This document shows, in pieces, positions 33,079 to 42,053 of a stretch of DNA of 64,000 nt. The notes beneath the pieces were generated by a model, which ran no database searches, was not told the origin of the DNA, and saw only the letters and a program-made list of their open reading frames with translations. The DNA is from Streptomyces cyaneus (GTDB lineage: Bacteria; Actinomycetota; Actinomycetes; Streptomycetales; Streptomycetaceae). Where the stretch lies: positions 410,996 through 474,995 of the forward strand of contig NZ_RQJW01000008.1 in NCBI RefSeq assembly GCF_004028635.1, given 5' to 3'. Within the stretch, counting starts at the first letter, position 1. The number at the start of each line of letters is the position of its first letter. A program made the position numbers and the translations under genes.

Positions 33079-34743
33079 TCAGTTCACTTCCTTGAGTTCA
33101 CGGTAGGCGGCCACGAGAGCGGCGGTGGAGGCATCGAGACCAGGGACGTCAGCGCCCTCGGTCAGCGCGGGCTCGACCCGCTTGGCGAGGACCTTGCCCA
33201 GCTCCACGCCCCACTGGTCGAAGGAGTCGATGTTCCAGACGGCGCCCTGGACGAACACCTTGTGCTCGTAGAGAGCGACCAGCTGGCCGAGGACCGACGG
33301 GGTCAGCTCGGGGGCGAGGATCGTGGTCGTGGGGTGGTTGCCCTGGAATGTGCGGTGGGCTACCTGATGCTCCGGGACACCCTCCGCGCGCACCTCGTCC
33401 GCCGTCTTGCCGAAGGCGAGCGCCTGGCCCTGGGCGAAGAGGTTCGCCATCAACAGGTCGTGCTGCGCCTTGAGTTCGTCACTGAGCTCGGCGACCGGCC
33501 GGGCGAAGCCGATCAGGTCGGCCGGGATCAGCCGGGTGCCCTGGTGGATCAACTGGTAGTAGGCGTGCTGCCCGTTGGTGCCGGGCGTGCCCCACACCAC
33601 CGGACCGGTCTCCCAGCCCACGACATGGCCGTCACGGTCCACCGACTTGCCGTTGGACTCCATGTCCAGCTGCTGCAGATACGCCGTGAACTTCGACAGG
33701 TAGTGCGAGTACGGCAGCACGGCATGCGACTCGGCGCCGAAGAAATTGCCGTACCAGATGCCCAACAGGCCCAGAAGCAGCGGGGCGTTGGACTCGGCGG
33801 GTGCGTTCTTGAAGTGCTCGTCGACGGTGTGGAAGCCGTCGAGCATCTCCCGGAAGCGGTCCGGGCCGATGGCGATCATCAGGGAGAGGCCGATCGCCGA
33901 GTCGTAGGAGTAGCGGCCGCCGACCCAGTCCCAGAACTCGAACATGTTGTCCGGGTCGATGCCGAAGTCCGTCACCTTCTCGGCGTTGGTCGACAGCGCC
34001 ACGAAGTGCTTGGCGACCGCCTTGTCCTCGCCGCCGAGCCCGGCCAGCAGCCAGGAACGGGCCGAGGTGGCGTTGGTGATCGTCTCGATCGTGGTGAACG
34101 TCTTGGACGCGACGATGAACAGCGTCTCCGCCGGGTCCAGGTCCCGCACCGCCTCGTGCAGGTCGGCCCCGTCGACGTTGGAGACGAACCGGAACGTCAA
34201 CTCCCGTGCCGTGAACGGGCGAAGAGCCTCGTACGCCATGGCGGGACCGAGGTCGGAGCCGCCGATGCCGATGTTGACGACATTGCGGATACGGCGGCCC
34301 GTGTGGCCGGTCCACTCGCCGGAGCGGACGCGGTCCGCGAACGCGCTCATCTTGTCGAGCACCGCGTGCACGGCGGGTACGACGTTCTCGCCGTCGACCT
34401 CGATCACCGCGTCGGCCGGGGCACGCAGGGCGGTGTGCAGTACCGCCCGGTCCTCGGTGACGTTGATCTTCTCGCCCCGGAACATGGCGTCCCGCAGACC
34501 GAACACATCGGTGGCGGTGGCCAGTTCCTGGAGCAGGGCGAGCGTCTCGTCGTTGATCAGGTGCTTGGAGTAGTCGATGCGCAGATCGCCGACGCGCACG
34601 ACGTAACGCTGCGCGCGGGCGGGATCGGCCGCGAACAGCTCACGCAGCCGCGGGCGCTGCAGCGTGTCCGCGCGGTGATCCTCCAGCGCCACCCACTCGG
34701 GGCGCCGGGTGAGCCGGGGGGAGTCGGACAGCGAGTCAGACAT
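33079..34743 (-). CDS. pgi: Glucose-6-phosphate isomerase
   Basis: A 554-residue enzyme of the long PGI type. VNIGIGGSDLGPAMAYEAL binds phosphate, followed by FIVASKTFTTIETITNA (SIS domain) and the signature FEFWDWVGGRYSYDSAIGL. GTPGTNGQHAYYQLIHQGT and an acidic catalytic region before it are present. It interconverts glucose 6-phosphate and fructose 6-phosphate. Presence inside a pentose phosphate operon suggests recycling of fructose 6-phosphate into the oxidative branch. Overlaps opcA by 8 bp. Confidence 0.95.
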   Translation of the reverse strand: MSDSLSDSPRLTRRPEWVALEDHRADTLQRPRLRELFAADPARAQRYVVRVGDLRIDYSKHLINDETLALLQELATATDVFGLRDAMFRGEKINVTEDRAVLHTALRAPADAVIEVDGENVVPAVHAVLDKMSAFADRVRSGEWTGHTGRRIRNVVNIGIGGSDLGPAMAYEALRPFTARELTFRFVSNVDGADLHEAVRDLDPAETLFIVASKTFTTIETITNATSARSWLLAGLGGEDKAVAKHFVALSTNAEKVTDFGIDPDNMFEFWDWVGGRYSYDSAIGLSLMIAIGPDRFREMLDGFHTVDEHFKNAPAESNAPLLLGLLGIWYGNFFGAESHAVLPYSHYLSKFTAYLQQLDMESNGKSVDRDGHVVGWETGPVVWGTPGTNGQHAYYQLIHQGTRLIPADLIGFARPVAELSDELKAQHDLLMANLFAQGQALAFGKTADEVRAEGVPEHQVAHRTFQGNHPTTTILAPELTPSVLGQLVALYEHKVFVQGAVWNIDSFDQWGVELGKVLAKRVEPALTEGADVPGLDASTAALVAAYRELKEVN

Positions 34744-35671
34744 GGTCGGGGGTCTCCTTGGTGCCCTCGCCCCGCAGGGCGATGGCGTACATCTCGTCCG
34801 CGTCGAGGCGCCTGAGCTCCTCGGCGATGAGTTCGGAGGTGGTGCGGACCTTCAGCGCGAGGGTGCGCGACGGCTGGCCCGGCAGGGACAGCGTGGCCAG
34901 CGGGCCCTCGGGGCGGTCGATGACGATCTCGCCGTTGTCGGTGCCGAGCCGTACGCCGGTGACGACCGGTCCGGCGGTGACGACCCGCTCGGCCGTGACG
35001 TGGAGGCGGGCCTCCAGCCAGCGGGCCAGCAGCTCGGCGGCCGGGTTGTCGGCCTCGGCCTCCACGGCCGCCGAGATGATCGGCACCCGGGCCTGGTCCA
35101 GGGCCGCGGCGAGCATCGAGCGCCACGGGGTGAGCCGGGTCCAGGCGAGGTCGGTGTCGCCGGGCGCGTAGGAGCGGGCGCGCAGCTCCAGGTCCGCCAG
35201 TGGGGTCTCGGTGGTGTACAGATCGGTGATCCGGCGCTGGGCCAGCGCCCCCAGCGGATCCTTCGCGGGGTTCTCCGGCGCCTCCACCGGCCACCACACC
35301 ACGACCGGCGCGTCCGGCAGCAGCAGGGGCAGCACCACCGAGTCGGCGTGCTCGGACACCTCGCCGTACATACGCAGCACGACCGTCTCGCCGGTACCGG
35401 CGTCGGCGCCCACCCGGACCTCGGCGTCGAGGTGGGAGCGGGTGCGGTCGCGCGGGGTCCGGGCGTGCCGCTTGATCACGACCAGGGTGCGCGCGGGGTG
35501 CTCGTGCGAGGCCTCCTCCGCCGCCTTGATCGAGTCGTAGGCGTTCTCCTCGTCCGTGACGATCACCATCGTCAGGACCATGCCCACGGCCGGCGTGCCG
35601 ATCGCTCGGCGGCCCTGCACCAGCGCCTTGTTGATCTTGCTTGCCGTGGTGTCGGTCAGGTCGATCTTCAT
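34736..35671 (-). CDS. opcA: Glucose-6-phosphate dehydrogenase assembly protein OpcA
   Basis: A 311-residue protein beginning MKIDLTDTTASKINKALVQGRR, the usual OpcA N-terminus, with MVLTMVIVTDEENAYDSIKAA, VVLPLLLPDAPVVVWWP and RLTPWRSMLAAALDQAR. In actinobacteria and cyanobacteria OpcA is needed to assemble or redox-activate Zwf. It overlaps zwf by 4 bp and pgi by 8 bp, as expected for a co-translated partner. Confidence 0.93.
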   Translation of the reverse strand: MKIDLTDTTASKINKALVQGRRAIGTPAVGMVLTMVIVTDEENAYDSIKAAEEASHEHPARTLVVIKRHARTPRDRTRSHLDAEVRVGADAGTGETVVLRMYGEVSEHADSVVLPLLLPDAPVVVWWPVEAPENPAKDPLGALAQRRITDLYTTETPLADLELRARSYAPGDTDLAWTRLTPWRSMLAAALDQARVPIISAAVEAEADNPAAELLARWLEARLHVTAERVVTAGPVVTGVRLGTDNGEIVIDRPEGPLATLSLPGQPSRTLALKVRTTSELIAEELRRLDADEMYAIALRGEGTKETPDHV

Positions 35672-37197
35672 GGCCTGCGCCAGCTCCGTCCGTCTCGTGC
35701 GAGCATCTCGTCGGCTTCCTCGGGTCCCCAGCTCCCGGACGCGTACTGCGCCGGCTTGCCGTGGGTGTCCCAGTACTCCTCGATCGGGTCGAGGATCTTC
35801 CAGGACTCTTCCACTTCCTGGTGACGGGGGAACAAATTGGCGTCCCCGAGGAGGACATCCAGGATGAGCCGCTCGTACGCCTCCGGGCTGGACTCCGTGA
35901 ACGACTCGCCGTAGGCGAAGTCCATCGTCACGTCCCGGATCTCCATCGAGGTGCCCGGCACCTTGGAGCCGAACCGCACCGTCACGCCCTCGTCCGGCTG
36001 GACCCGGATGACGATCGCGTTCTGGCCGAGCTCCTCGGTGGCGGTGGAGTCGAACGGGGAGTGCGGCGCCCGCTGGAAGACGACCGCGATCTCGGTCACC
36101 CGCCGCCCGAGCCGCTTGCCGGTGCGCAGGTAGAACGGCACGCCCGCCCAGCGCCGGTTGTCGACGTTCAGCTTGACGGCGGCGTAGGTGTCGGTCTTCG
36201 ACCGCGGGTCGATGCCGTCCTCCTGGAGGTACCCGAGCACCTGCTCGCCGCCCTGCCAGCTCGCCGCGTACTGCCCGCGCACGGTGTGCTTGCCCAGGTC
36301 CTGAGGCAGCTTCACCGCCTTGAGCACCTTCAGCTTCTCGGTGAGCAGCGACCCCGCGTCGAACGCGGCCGGCTCCTCCATGGCGGTGAGCGCCATCAGC
36401 TGGAGCAGGTGGTTCTGGATGACGTCACGGGCCGAGCCGATGCCGTCGTAGTAGCCCGCCCGGCCGCCGATGCCGATGTCCTCGGCCATCGTGATCTGTA
36501 CATGGTCGACGTACGACCGGTTCCAGATCGGCTCGAACATCTGGTTCGCGAACCGCAGCGCCAGGATGTTCTGGACGGTCTCCTTGCCGAGATAGTGGTC
36601 GATCCGGAAGACCTGCTCCGGGTCGAACACGTCGTGCACGATCGCGTTCAGCTCACGGGCGCTCGCGAGGTCGCGGCCGAACGGCTTCTCGATGACCGCC
36701 CGCCGCCATGACCCCTCGGGGGCGTCCGCCAGGCCGTGCTTCTTCAGCTGCTGCACGACGTTCGGGAAGAACTTCGGCGGTACGGAGAGGTAGAAGGCGT
36801 AGTTGCCGCTGGTGCCGCGGGCCTTGTCGAGCTCGTCGACGGTGCTGCGCAGCTGCTCGAACGCTTCGTCGTCGTCGAAGGCGCCGGGGATGAACCGCAT
36901 GCCCTCGGCGAGCTGCTGCCAGACCTCCTCGCGGAACTCCGTACGGGCGTGCTCGCGCACCGAGTCGTGCACGACCTGTGCGAAGTCCTGGTCCTCCCAG
37001 TCCCGGCGGGCGAACCCGACGAGGGAGAAGCCCGGCGGCAGCATGCCGCGGTTGGCGAGGTCGTACACGGCCGGCATCAGCTTCTTGCGGGACAGGTCGC
37101 CGGTGACGCCGAAGATGACGAGCCCGGACGGGCCCGCGATCCGGGGCAGACGGCGGTCGCGCGCGTCGCGCAGGGGGTTGTCCCAGTCGGGGGTCAT
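35668..37197 (-). CDS. zwf: Glucose-6-phosphate 1-dehydrogenase
   Basis: A 509-residue enzyme. The NADP motif is VIFGVTGDLSRKKLMPAVYDL (about 28-48), and the active-site signature is RIDHYLGKETVQN with catalytic His and Lys. EKPFGRDLASARELN is also conserved. It performs the first oxidative step of the pentose phosphate pathway and depends on OpcA encoded just downstream. Overlaps tal and opcA by 4 bp each, within a seven-gene minus-strand operon. Confidence 0.96.
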   Translation of the reverse strand: MTPDWDNPLRDARDRRLPRIAGPSGLVIFGVTGDLSRKKLMPAVYDLANRGMLPPGFSLVGFARRDWEDQDFAQVVHDSVREHARTEFREEVWQQLAEGMRFIPGAFDDDEAFEQLRSTVDELDKARGTSGNYAFYLSVPPKFFPNVVQQLKKHGLADAPEGSWRRAVIEKPFGRDLASARELNAIVHDVFDPEQVFRIDHYLGKETVQNILALRFANQMFEPIWNRSYVDHVQITMAEDIGIGGRAGYYDGIGSARDVIQNHLLQLMALTAMEEPAAFDAGSLLTEKLKVLKAVKLPQDLGKHTVRGQYAASWQGGEQVLGYLQEDGIDPRSKTDTYAAVKLNVDNRRWAGVPFYLRTGKRLGRRVTEIAVVFQRAPHSPFDSTATEELGQNAIVIRVQPDEGVTVRFGSKVPGTSMEIRDVTMDFAYGESFTESSPEAYERLILDVLLGDANLFPRHQEVEESWKILDPIEEYWDTHGKPAQYASGSWGPEEADEMLARDGRSWRRP

Positions 37198-38342
37198 TCT
37201 GCGTCAGCTCCCTTGCTGCCGAGCGACTTCTTGACGGCGTCCAACAGGTCCTGCCACGCCACCTCGAACTTGGCGACGCCCTCCTCCTCCAACTGGGTGA
37301 CGACCTCGTCGTAAGAGATCCCCAGCGCCTCTACGGCGGCCAGGTCGGCGCGGGCCTGCGCGTAGCCGCCGGTCACCGTGTCGCCGGTGATCTCGCCGTG
37401 GTCGGCGGTGGCGTTCAGGGTGGCCTCGGGCATCGTGTTGACGGTGCCGGGCGCGACCAGCTCGTCCACGTACAGGGTGGACTTGTACGCCGGGTCCTTC
37501 ACACCGGTCGAAGCCCACAGCGGGCGCTGCTTGTTGGCCTTGGCACCGGCGAGGGCGGTCCAGCGGTCACCCCCGAAGACCTCTTCATAGGCCTCGTAGG
37601 CGAGACGGGCGTTGGCGAGGGCGGCCTTGCCCTTGAGCGCGAGGGCCTGCTCCGTGCCGATCCCCGTAAGCCGCTTGTCGATCTCACTGTCGACGCGGGA
37701 GACGAAGAAGGAGGCGACGGAGTGGATGACGGAGAGGTCCAGGCCCTTCGCGGCGGCCTTCTCCAGACCGGCCAGGTAGGCGTCCATGACCTCGCGGTAG
37801 CGCTCCAGGGAGAAGATCAGCGTGACGTTGACGCTGATGCCCTGGCCGATGACCTCGGTGATGGCGGGGAGACCGGCCTTGGTCGCCGGGATCTTGATCA
37901 TCACGTTGGGGCGGTCGACCAGCCAGGCGAGCTGCCTGGCCTCGGCGATGGTGGCCGCCGTGTGGTGGGCGAGCCGCGGGTCGACCTCGATGGAGACCCG
38001 GCCGTCGCGGCCGTCGGTGGCGTCGTACACGGGCCGCAGGATGTCGGCGGCGGCGCGGACGTCGGCGGTCGTCATCATGCGTACGGCCTCGTCGACCGTG
38101 ACGCCTCGCACCGCGAGGTCGGCGAGCTGCTCCTCGTAGCCCTCGCCGGAGCCGATGGCGGCCTGGAAGATGGACGGGTTGGTGGTGACGCCCACGACGT
38201 TCTTGGTCTCGATCAGCTCGGCGAGGTTGCCCGACTCGATGCGCCTTCGCGACAGGTCGTCCAGCCAGATCGAGACGCCTTCGTCGGCAAGGCGCTCGAG
38301 GATTCCCGCGGTCGCGGTTGCTTCGGTGCTCACTGTGATCAT
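37194..38342 (-). CDS. tal: Transaldolase
   Basis: A 382-residue transaldolase. ISIWLDDLSRRRIESGNLAEL-like N-terminus is followed by GVTTNPSIFQAAIG, and the Schiff-base lysine lies in VMIKIPATKAGLPAI. VNVTLIFSLERYREVMDAYL and QRPLWASTGVKDPAY are conserved. It moves dihydroxyacetone units between sedoheptulose 7-phosphate and glyceraldehyde 3-phosphate. ATG 38342 directly follows GAAGGAAG; GTG 38333, nine bases downstream, has better ribosome-binding spacing and is an equally good start. 19 bp separate it from tkt. Confidence 0.93.
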   Translation of the reverse strand: MITVSTEATATAGILERLADEGVSIWLDDLSRRRIESGNLAELIETKNVVGVTTNPSIFQAAIGSGEGYEEQLADLAVRGVTVDEAVRMMTTADVRAAADILRPVYDATDGRDGRVSIEVDPRLAHHTAATIAEARQLAWLVDRPNVMIKIPATKAGLPAITEVIGQGISVNVTLIFSLERYREVMDAYLAGLEKAAAKGLDLSVIHSVASFFVSRVDSEIDKRLTGIGTEQALALKGKAALANARLAYEAYEEVFGGDRWTALAGAKANKQRPLWASTGVKDPAYKSTLYVDELVAPGTVNTMPEATLNATADHGEITGDTVTGGYAQARADLAAVEALGISYDEVVTQLEEEGVAKFEVAWQDLLDAVKKSLGSKGADAE

Positions 38343-38361
38343 CTTCCTTCTGGCGGTCGGA

Positions 38362-40437
38362 TCAACCGCGGGCGGCGGCCAGCGATTCGCGGGCTGCGGC
38401 GGCGACGTTCTCGGGGGTGAAGCCGTACTCGGCGAACAGGGTCTTGGCGTCGGCGGAGGCACCGAAGTGCTCCAGGGAGACGATGCGTCCGGCGTCGCCC
38501 ACGAACCGGTACCAGGTCAGACCGATACCGGCCTCGACGGCCACCCGCGCCTTCACGGCCGACGGCAGGACACTCTCGCGGTACTCGCGCGGCTGCTCCT
38601 CGAACCACTCCACGGACGGCATCGACACCACCCGGGTACCGATCCCGTCGGCCTCCAACCGCTCCCGCGCGGCGACGGCGAGCTGGACCTCGGAGCCGGT
38701 CGCGATGAGGATCACCTCGGGCGTCTCGCCGGAGGAGTCCTGAAGGACGTAACCACCCTTCGCCGCATCGGCGTTGACCGGCAGCGTCGGCACACCCTGG
38801 CGGGTGAGCGCGAGGCCGTGCGGGGCCGGGTTGGTGGAGTGCCGCTCGAGGATCTCGGCCCAGGCGACCGCGGTCTCGTTGGCGTCGGCGGGGCGGACGA
38901 TGTTCAGGCCCGGGATGGCGCGCAGCGAGGCCAGGTGCTCGACCGGCTGGTGGGTGGGGCCGTCCTCGCCGAGGCCGATGGAGTCGTGCGTCCACACGTA
39001 CGTCACCGGCAGCTGCATCAGGGCCGACATGCGTACGGCGTTGCGCATGTAGTCGGAGAACACCAGGAACGTGCCACCGTAGATGCGGGTGTTGCCGTGC
39101 AGCGCGATGCCGTTCATCTCCGCGGCCATCGAGAACTCGCGGATGCCGAAGTGGACGGTACGGCCGTAGGGGTCGGCCTCCGGCAGCGGGTTGCCCTTCG
39201 GCAGGAACGAACTCGTCTTGTCGATCGTGGTGTTGTTGGAACCGGCCAGGTCGGCCGAACCGCCCCACAGCTCGGGGACGACCGCGCCGAGCGCCTGGAG
39301 CACCTTGCCGGAGGCGGCGCGGGTGGCGACCGACTTGCCCTCCTCGAAGACGGGCAGGGTGTCCTGCCAGCCCTCCGGGAGCTGACCGGCGACGATCCGG
39401 TCGAACAGCCGGGCGCGCTCGGGGTTGGCGGAGCGCCACGTGGCGAGCTGCTTGTCCCAGGCCGCGTGCGCCTCGGCGCCCCGGTCGAGGGCACGGCGGG
39501 CGTGGGCGAGGACCTCGTCGGCGACCTCGAAGCTCTGCTCGGGGTCGAAACCGAGGATGGCCTTGGTGGCGGCGATCTCGTCGGCGCCGAGGGCGGAGCC
39601 GTGGGAGGCCTCGGTGTTCTGGGCGTTGGGGGCGGGCCAGGCGATGATCGTGCGCATCGCGATGATCGAGGGGCGCTCGGTCTCGGCCTGCGCCGCCTTG
39701 AGCGCCGCGTACAGAGCGGCCACGTCGACGTCACCGCCGAGGGCGGGCTCGATCCGCTGCACATGCCAGCCGTACGCCTCGTACCGCTTCAGCACGTCCT
39801 CGGAGAACGCGGTCGCGGTGTCGCCCTCGATGGAGATGTGGTTGTCGTCGTAGAGGAAGACGAGGTTGCCGAGCTTCTGGTGGCCGGCGAGGGAGGAGGC
39901 CTCGGCGGAGACGCCCTCCTCCAGGTCGCCGTCGGAGACGATCGCCCAGATGGTGTGGTCGAAGGGGGACTCCCCCTCGGGTGCCTCGGGGTCGAACAGA
40001 CCGCGCTCGTAGCGGGCGGCCATCGCCATGCCGACGGCGTTGGCGACGCCCTGACCCAGCGGGCCGGTCGTCGTCTCGACCCCTGCCGTGTGCCCGTACT
40101 CGGGGTGACCCGGCGTCTTCGAACCCTGGGTCCGGAACGCCTTGAGGTCGTCGAGCTCCAGCTCGTACCCGGCGAGGAACAGCTGGGTGTAGAGGGTCAG
40201 CGAGGTGTGGCCGGGGGAGAGGACGAAGCGGTCACGGCCGGTCCACTCGGGGTCGGCCGGATCGTGTCGCATCACCTTCTGAAAGATCGTGTAGGCGGCC
40301 GGGGCGAGGCTCATCGCGGTGCCCGGGTGGCCGTTCCCGACCTTCTGCACGGCATCGGCCGCCAGGAGGCGGGCCGTGTCGACGGCACGCCGGTCGAGTT
40401 CGGTCCATTCGAAGCTGTCCGGTGTCTGCGTGCTCAT
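38362..40437 (-). CDS. tkt: Transketolase
   Basis: A 691-residue enzyme with GNGHPGTAMSLAPAAY near the N-terminus, the thiamine diphosphate motif SDGDLEEGVSAEASSLAGH-type ending in DDN, and GIREFSMAAEMNGIALHG plus THDSIGLGEDGPTHQPVEHL in the pyrimidine domain. It moves two-carbon ketol units in the non-oxidative pentose phosphate pathway. ATG 40437 has GAGGA at good spacing; a TTG two codons upstream is less likely. It is the promoter-proximal gene of the tkt-tal-zwf-opcA-pgi-gnd operon. Confidence 0.95.
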   Translation of the reverse strand: MSTQTPDSFEWTELDRRAVDTARLLAADAVQKVGNGHPGTAMSLAPAAYTIFQKVMRHDPADPEWTGRDRFVLSPGHTSLTLYTQLFLAGYELELDDLKAFRTQGSKTPGHPEYGHTAGVETTTGPLGQGVANAVGMAMAARYERGLFDPEAPEGESPFDHTIWAIVSDGDLEEGVSAEASSLAGHQKLGNLVFLYDDNHISIEGDTATAFSEDVLKRYEAYGWHVQRIEPALGGDVDVAALYAALKAAQAETERPSIIAMRTIIAWPAPNAQNTEASHGSALGADEIAATKAILGFDPEQSFEVADEVLAHARRALDRGAEAHAAWDKQLATWRSANPERARLFDRIVAGQLPEGWQDTLPVFEEGKSVATRAASGKVLQALGAVVPELWGGSADLAGSNNTTIDKTSSFLPKGNPLPEADPYGRTVHFGIREFSMAAEMNGIALHGNTRIYGGTFLVFSDYMRNAVRMSALMQLPVTYVWTHDSIGLGEDGPTHQPVEHLASLRAIPGLNIVRPADANETAVAWAEILERHSTNPAPHGLALTRQGVPTLPVNADAAKGGYVLQDSSGETPEVILIATGSEVQLAVAARERLEADGIGTRVVSMPSVEWFEEQPREYRESVLPSAVKARVAVEAGIGLTWYRFVGDAGRIVSLEHFGASADAKTLFAEYGFTPENVAAAARESLAAARG

Positions 40438-40490
40438 CTTCAAAAAGTCCTCGATCGGAGCGAAGTGGCTGGTCCAACGCGTTCAAAAGT

Positions 40491-40505
40491 AAAAGTCTGA
40501 CTTTT
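40491..40505. promoter_or_regulatory. Perfect AT-rich palindrome between tkt and the AraC gene
   Basis: AAAAGTC-T-GACTTTT is a perfect 7-bp inverted repeat around one base, in an AT-rich island of an otherwise GC-rich region. It lies 53 bp upstream of tkt and 16 bp before the GTG of the AraC gene. It is a candidate operator for the pentose phosphate operon, the AraC gene or both. Another partial AAAAGT copy sits just left at 40484. Confidence 0.65.
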
Positions 40506-40521
40506 ATGAGGGAAGGTCGGC

Positions 40522-41511
40522 GTGTGTCAGGCTGTGGTGAAAGTGGGACACCGCCGCCGGCGCAGCGCACGGCTGAGCATGGGCGGCGCGCAACTGAGGC
40601 GGCACGAGACGGACATGGTGGACACAAGGGTCGAAGGCGGCGACGGAGGGATCAGAACGTTCCCCTTCCCCGTCGAGCTGAGCGTCGGCGGCGTCGGCAT
40701 GCAGATCGGCCCGATGGGCAGCACCGACCACACCTGGCACGCCGACGAGGCGCCGCTGGAGCGCGTGCACCGCATCGACTTCCACGTCGTGATGCTCTTC
40801 AGCCGGGGACCCGTGCGCCACATGATCGACTTCACGGAGTACGAGGCGAGCGCCGGCGACCTGCTGTGGATCCGCCCGGGCCAGGTCCACCGCTTCTCCC
40901 GGGCCGGCGACTACCGGGGCACCGTCCTCACCATGCAGCCCGGCTTCCTGCCCCGCGCCACGGTCGAGGCCACCGGCCTCTACCGCTACGACCTCCCACC
41001 CCTGCTGCGCCCCGACGATGCCCAACTCACCGCGCTGCGCTCGGCCCTCGCCCAACTCCAGCGCGAGTACGAGGACACCACGACCCTCCCCCTGAGCCTG
41101 CACACCTCAGTTCTGCGTCATTCCCTCACGGCATTCCTGCTGCGCCTGGCCCACCTCGCCGCGAGCTCGGCGGAGGCCGCGCGCCAACAGGCCGACACGA
41201 CCTTCACGCTCTTCCGGGACGCCGTGGAGAAGGGCTTCGCCACCAACCACAGCGTCAGCGCCTACGCCGACCAACTCGGCTACTCCCGCCGGACCCTCGT
41301 CCGCGCGGTCCGCGCCGCCACCGGTGAGACGCCCAAGGGCTTCATCGACAAGCGCGTGATCCTGGAGGCGAAGCGGCTCCTGGCCCACACGGACATGCCG
41401 ATCGGCCGGGTGGGCGCGGCCGTAGGGTTCCCCGACGCGGCGAACTTCTCCAAGTTCTTCCACCAGCACACGGACGTGACGCCGGCATCATTCCGAGCGG
41501 ACCTGCGCTGA
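40522..41511 (+). CDS. AraC-family transcriptional regulator
   Basis: Up to 329 residues. An N-terminal cupin sensing domain (RIDFHVVMLFSRGPVRHMIDF, DLLWIRPGQVHRFSRAGDYRG) is followed by a C-terminal double HTH (SVSAYADQLGYSRRTLVRAVRAATGETPKGFI and LLAHTDMPIGRVGAAVGFPDAANFSKFFHQHT). GTG 40522 has AGGGAAGG upstream, but the first 30-odd codons have atypical third positions, so ATG 40579 or 40615 may be the real start. Divergent to tkt, it may control the pentose phosphate operon or itself. Confidence 0.85.
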   Translation: MCQAVVKVGHRRRRSARLSMGGAQLRRHETDMVDTRVEGGDGGIRTFPFPVELSVGGVGMQIGPMGSTDHTWHADEAPLERVHRIDFHVVMLFSRGPVRHMIDFTEYEASAGDLLWIRPGQVHRFSRAGDYRGTVLTMQPGFLPRATVEATGLYRYDLPPLLRPDDAQLTALRSALAQLQREYEDTTTLPLSLHTSVLRHSLTAFLLRLAHLAASSAEAARQQADTTFTLFRDAVEKGFATNHSVSAYADQLGYSRRTLVRAVRAATGETPKGFIDKRVILEAKRLLAHTDMPIGRVGAAVGFPDAANFSKFFHQHTDVTPASFRADLR

Positions 41512-41519
41512 AGCGCCCC

Positions 41520-41542
41520 GCAGGGGCAACGTGCGCCCCTGC
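41520..41542. terminator. Hairpin after the AraC gene
   Basis: GCAGGGGC (41520-41527) pairs with GCCCCTGC (41535-41542) around a 7-nt loop, beginning nine bases after the AraC stop. It probably stops read-through into the acetyltransferase gene. No U-tract. Confidence 0.7.
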
Positions 41543-41568
41543 GCCTGTAAACGGTCAGGTCGCCTGCC

Positions 41569-42042
41569 ATGATCGTCATCATGGGGATACACATCGCACC
41601 GGCCGCGGTGGCCGACTTCCACCAGGTCCTGGCTGACCACTCCCGTTACTGGGGCGAACGCGACCTTCGGTCGCTGCATCTTCTGGCCCTGGTGCAGGAG
41701 TTCGGTTCCACCTGTTTGGTTGCCCGGGCCGAGGACGGAATCCGCGGGTACGTCTTCGGGTTCGTCACCCCGGACGGCACCGGGTACGTGCATCTGATCG
41801 CCACGCGGGACGATGCCCGTGGCACCGGTCTCGGGCGTCGTCTGTACACGGCGTTCGCTGAAGCAGCGGAACGTCACGGTGCACGGAAGTTGAAGGCGAT
41901 CACGTCAGTCGGGAACACCGGCTCGATCGCCTTCCATCGCAGCCTCGGCTTCGACGCGAAGATCGTCGACGACTACAACGGCCCCGGCCAGGCAATGGCC
42001 GTGTTCCACCGAGATCTGCCGCTCGACGTCTCGCGGCCCTGA
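41569..42042 (+). CDS. GNAT-family N-acetyltransferase
   Basis: A 157-residue single GNAT domain. GYVHLIATRDDARGTGLGRRLYTAFAEAA contains the acetyl-CoA pyrophosphate loop (R-x-x-G-x-G/A), followed by AITSVGNTGSIAFHRSLGF, the typical C-terminal strand-helix. Acceptor unknown. ATG 41569 or 41581 could be the start. It stands alone between the AraC terminator and a convergent second acetyltransferase. Confidence 0.83.
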   Translation: MIVIMGIHIAPAAVADFHQVLADHSRYWGERDLRSLHLLALVQEFGSTCLVARAEDGIRGYVFGFVTPDGTGYVHLIATRDDARGTGLGRRLYTAFAEAAERHGARKLKAITSVGNTGSIAFHRSLGFDAKIVDDYNGPGQAMAVFHRDLPLDVSRP

Positions 42043-42053
42043 CCCACCAACCG

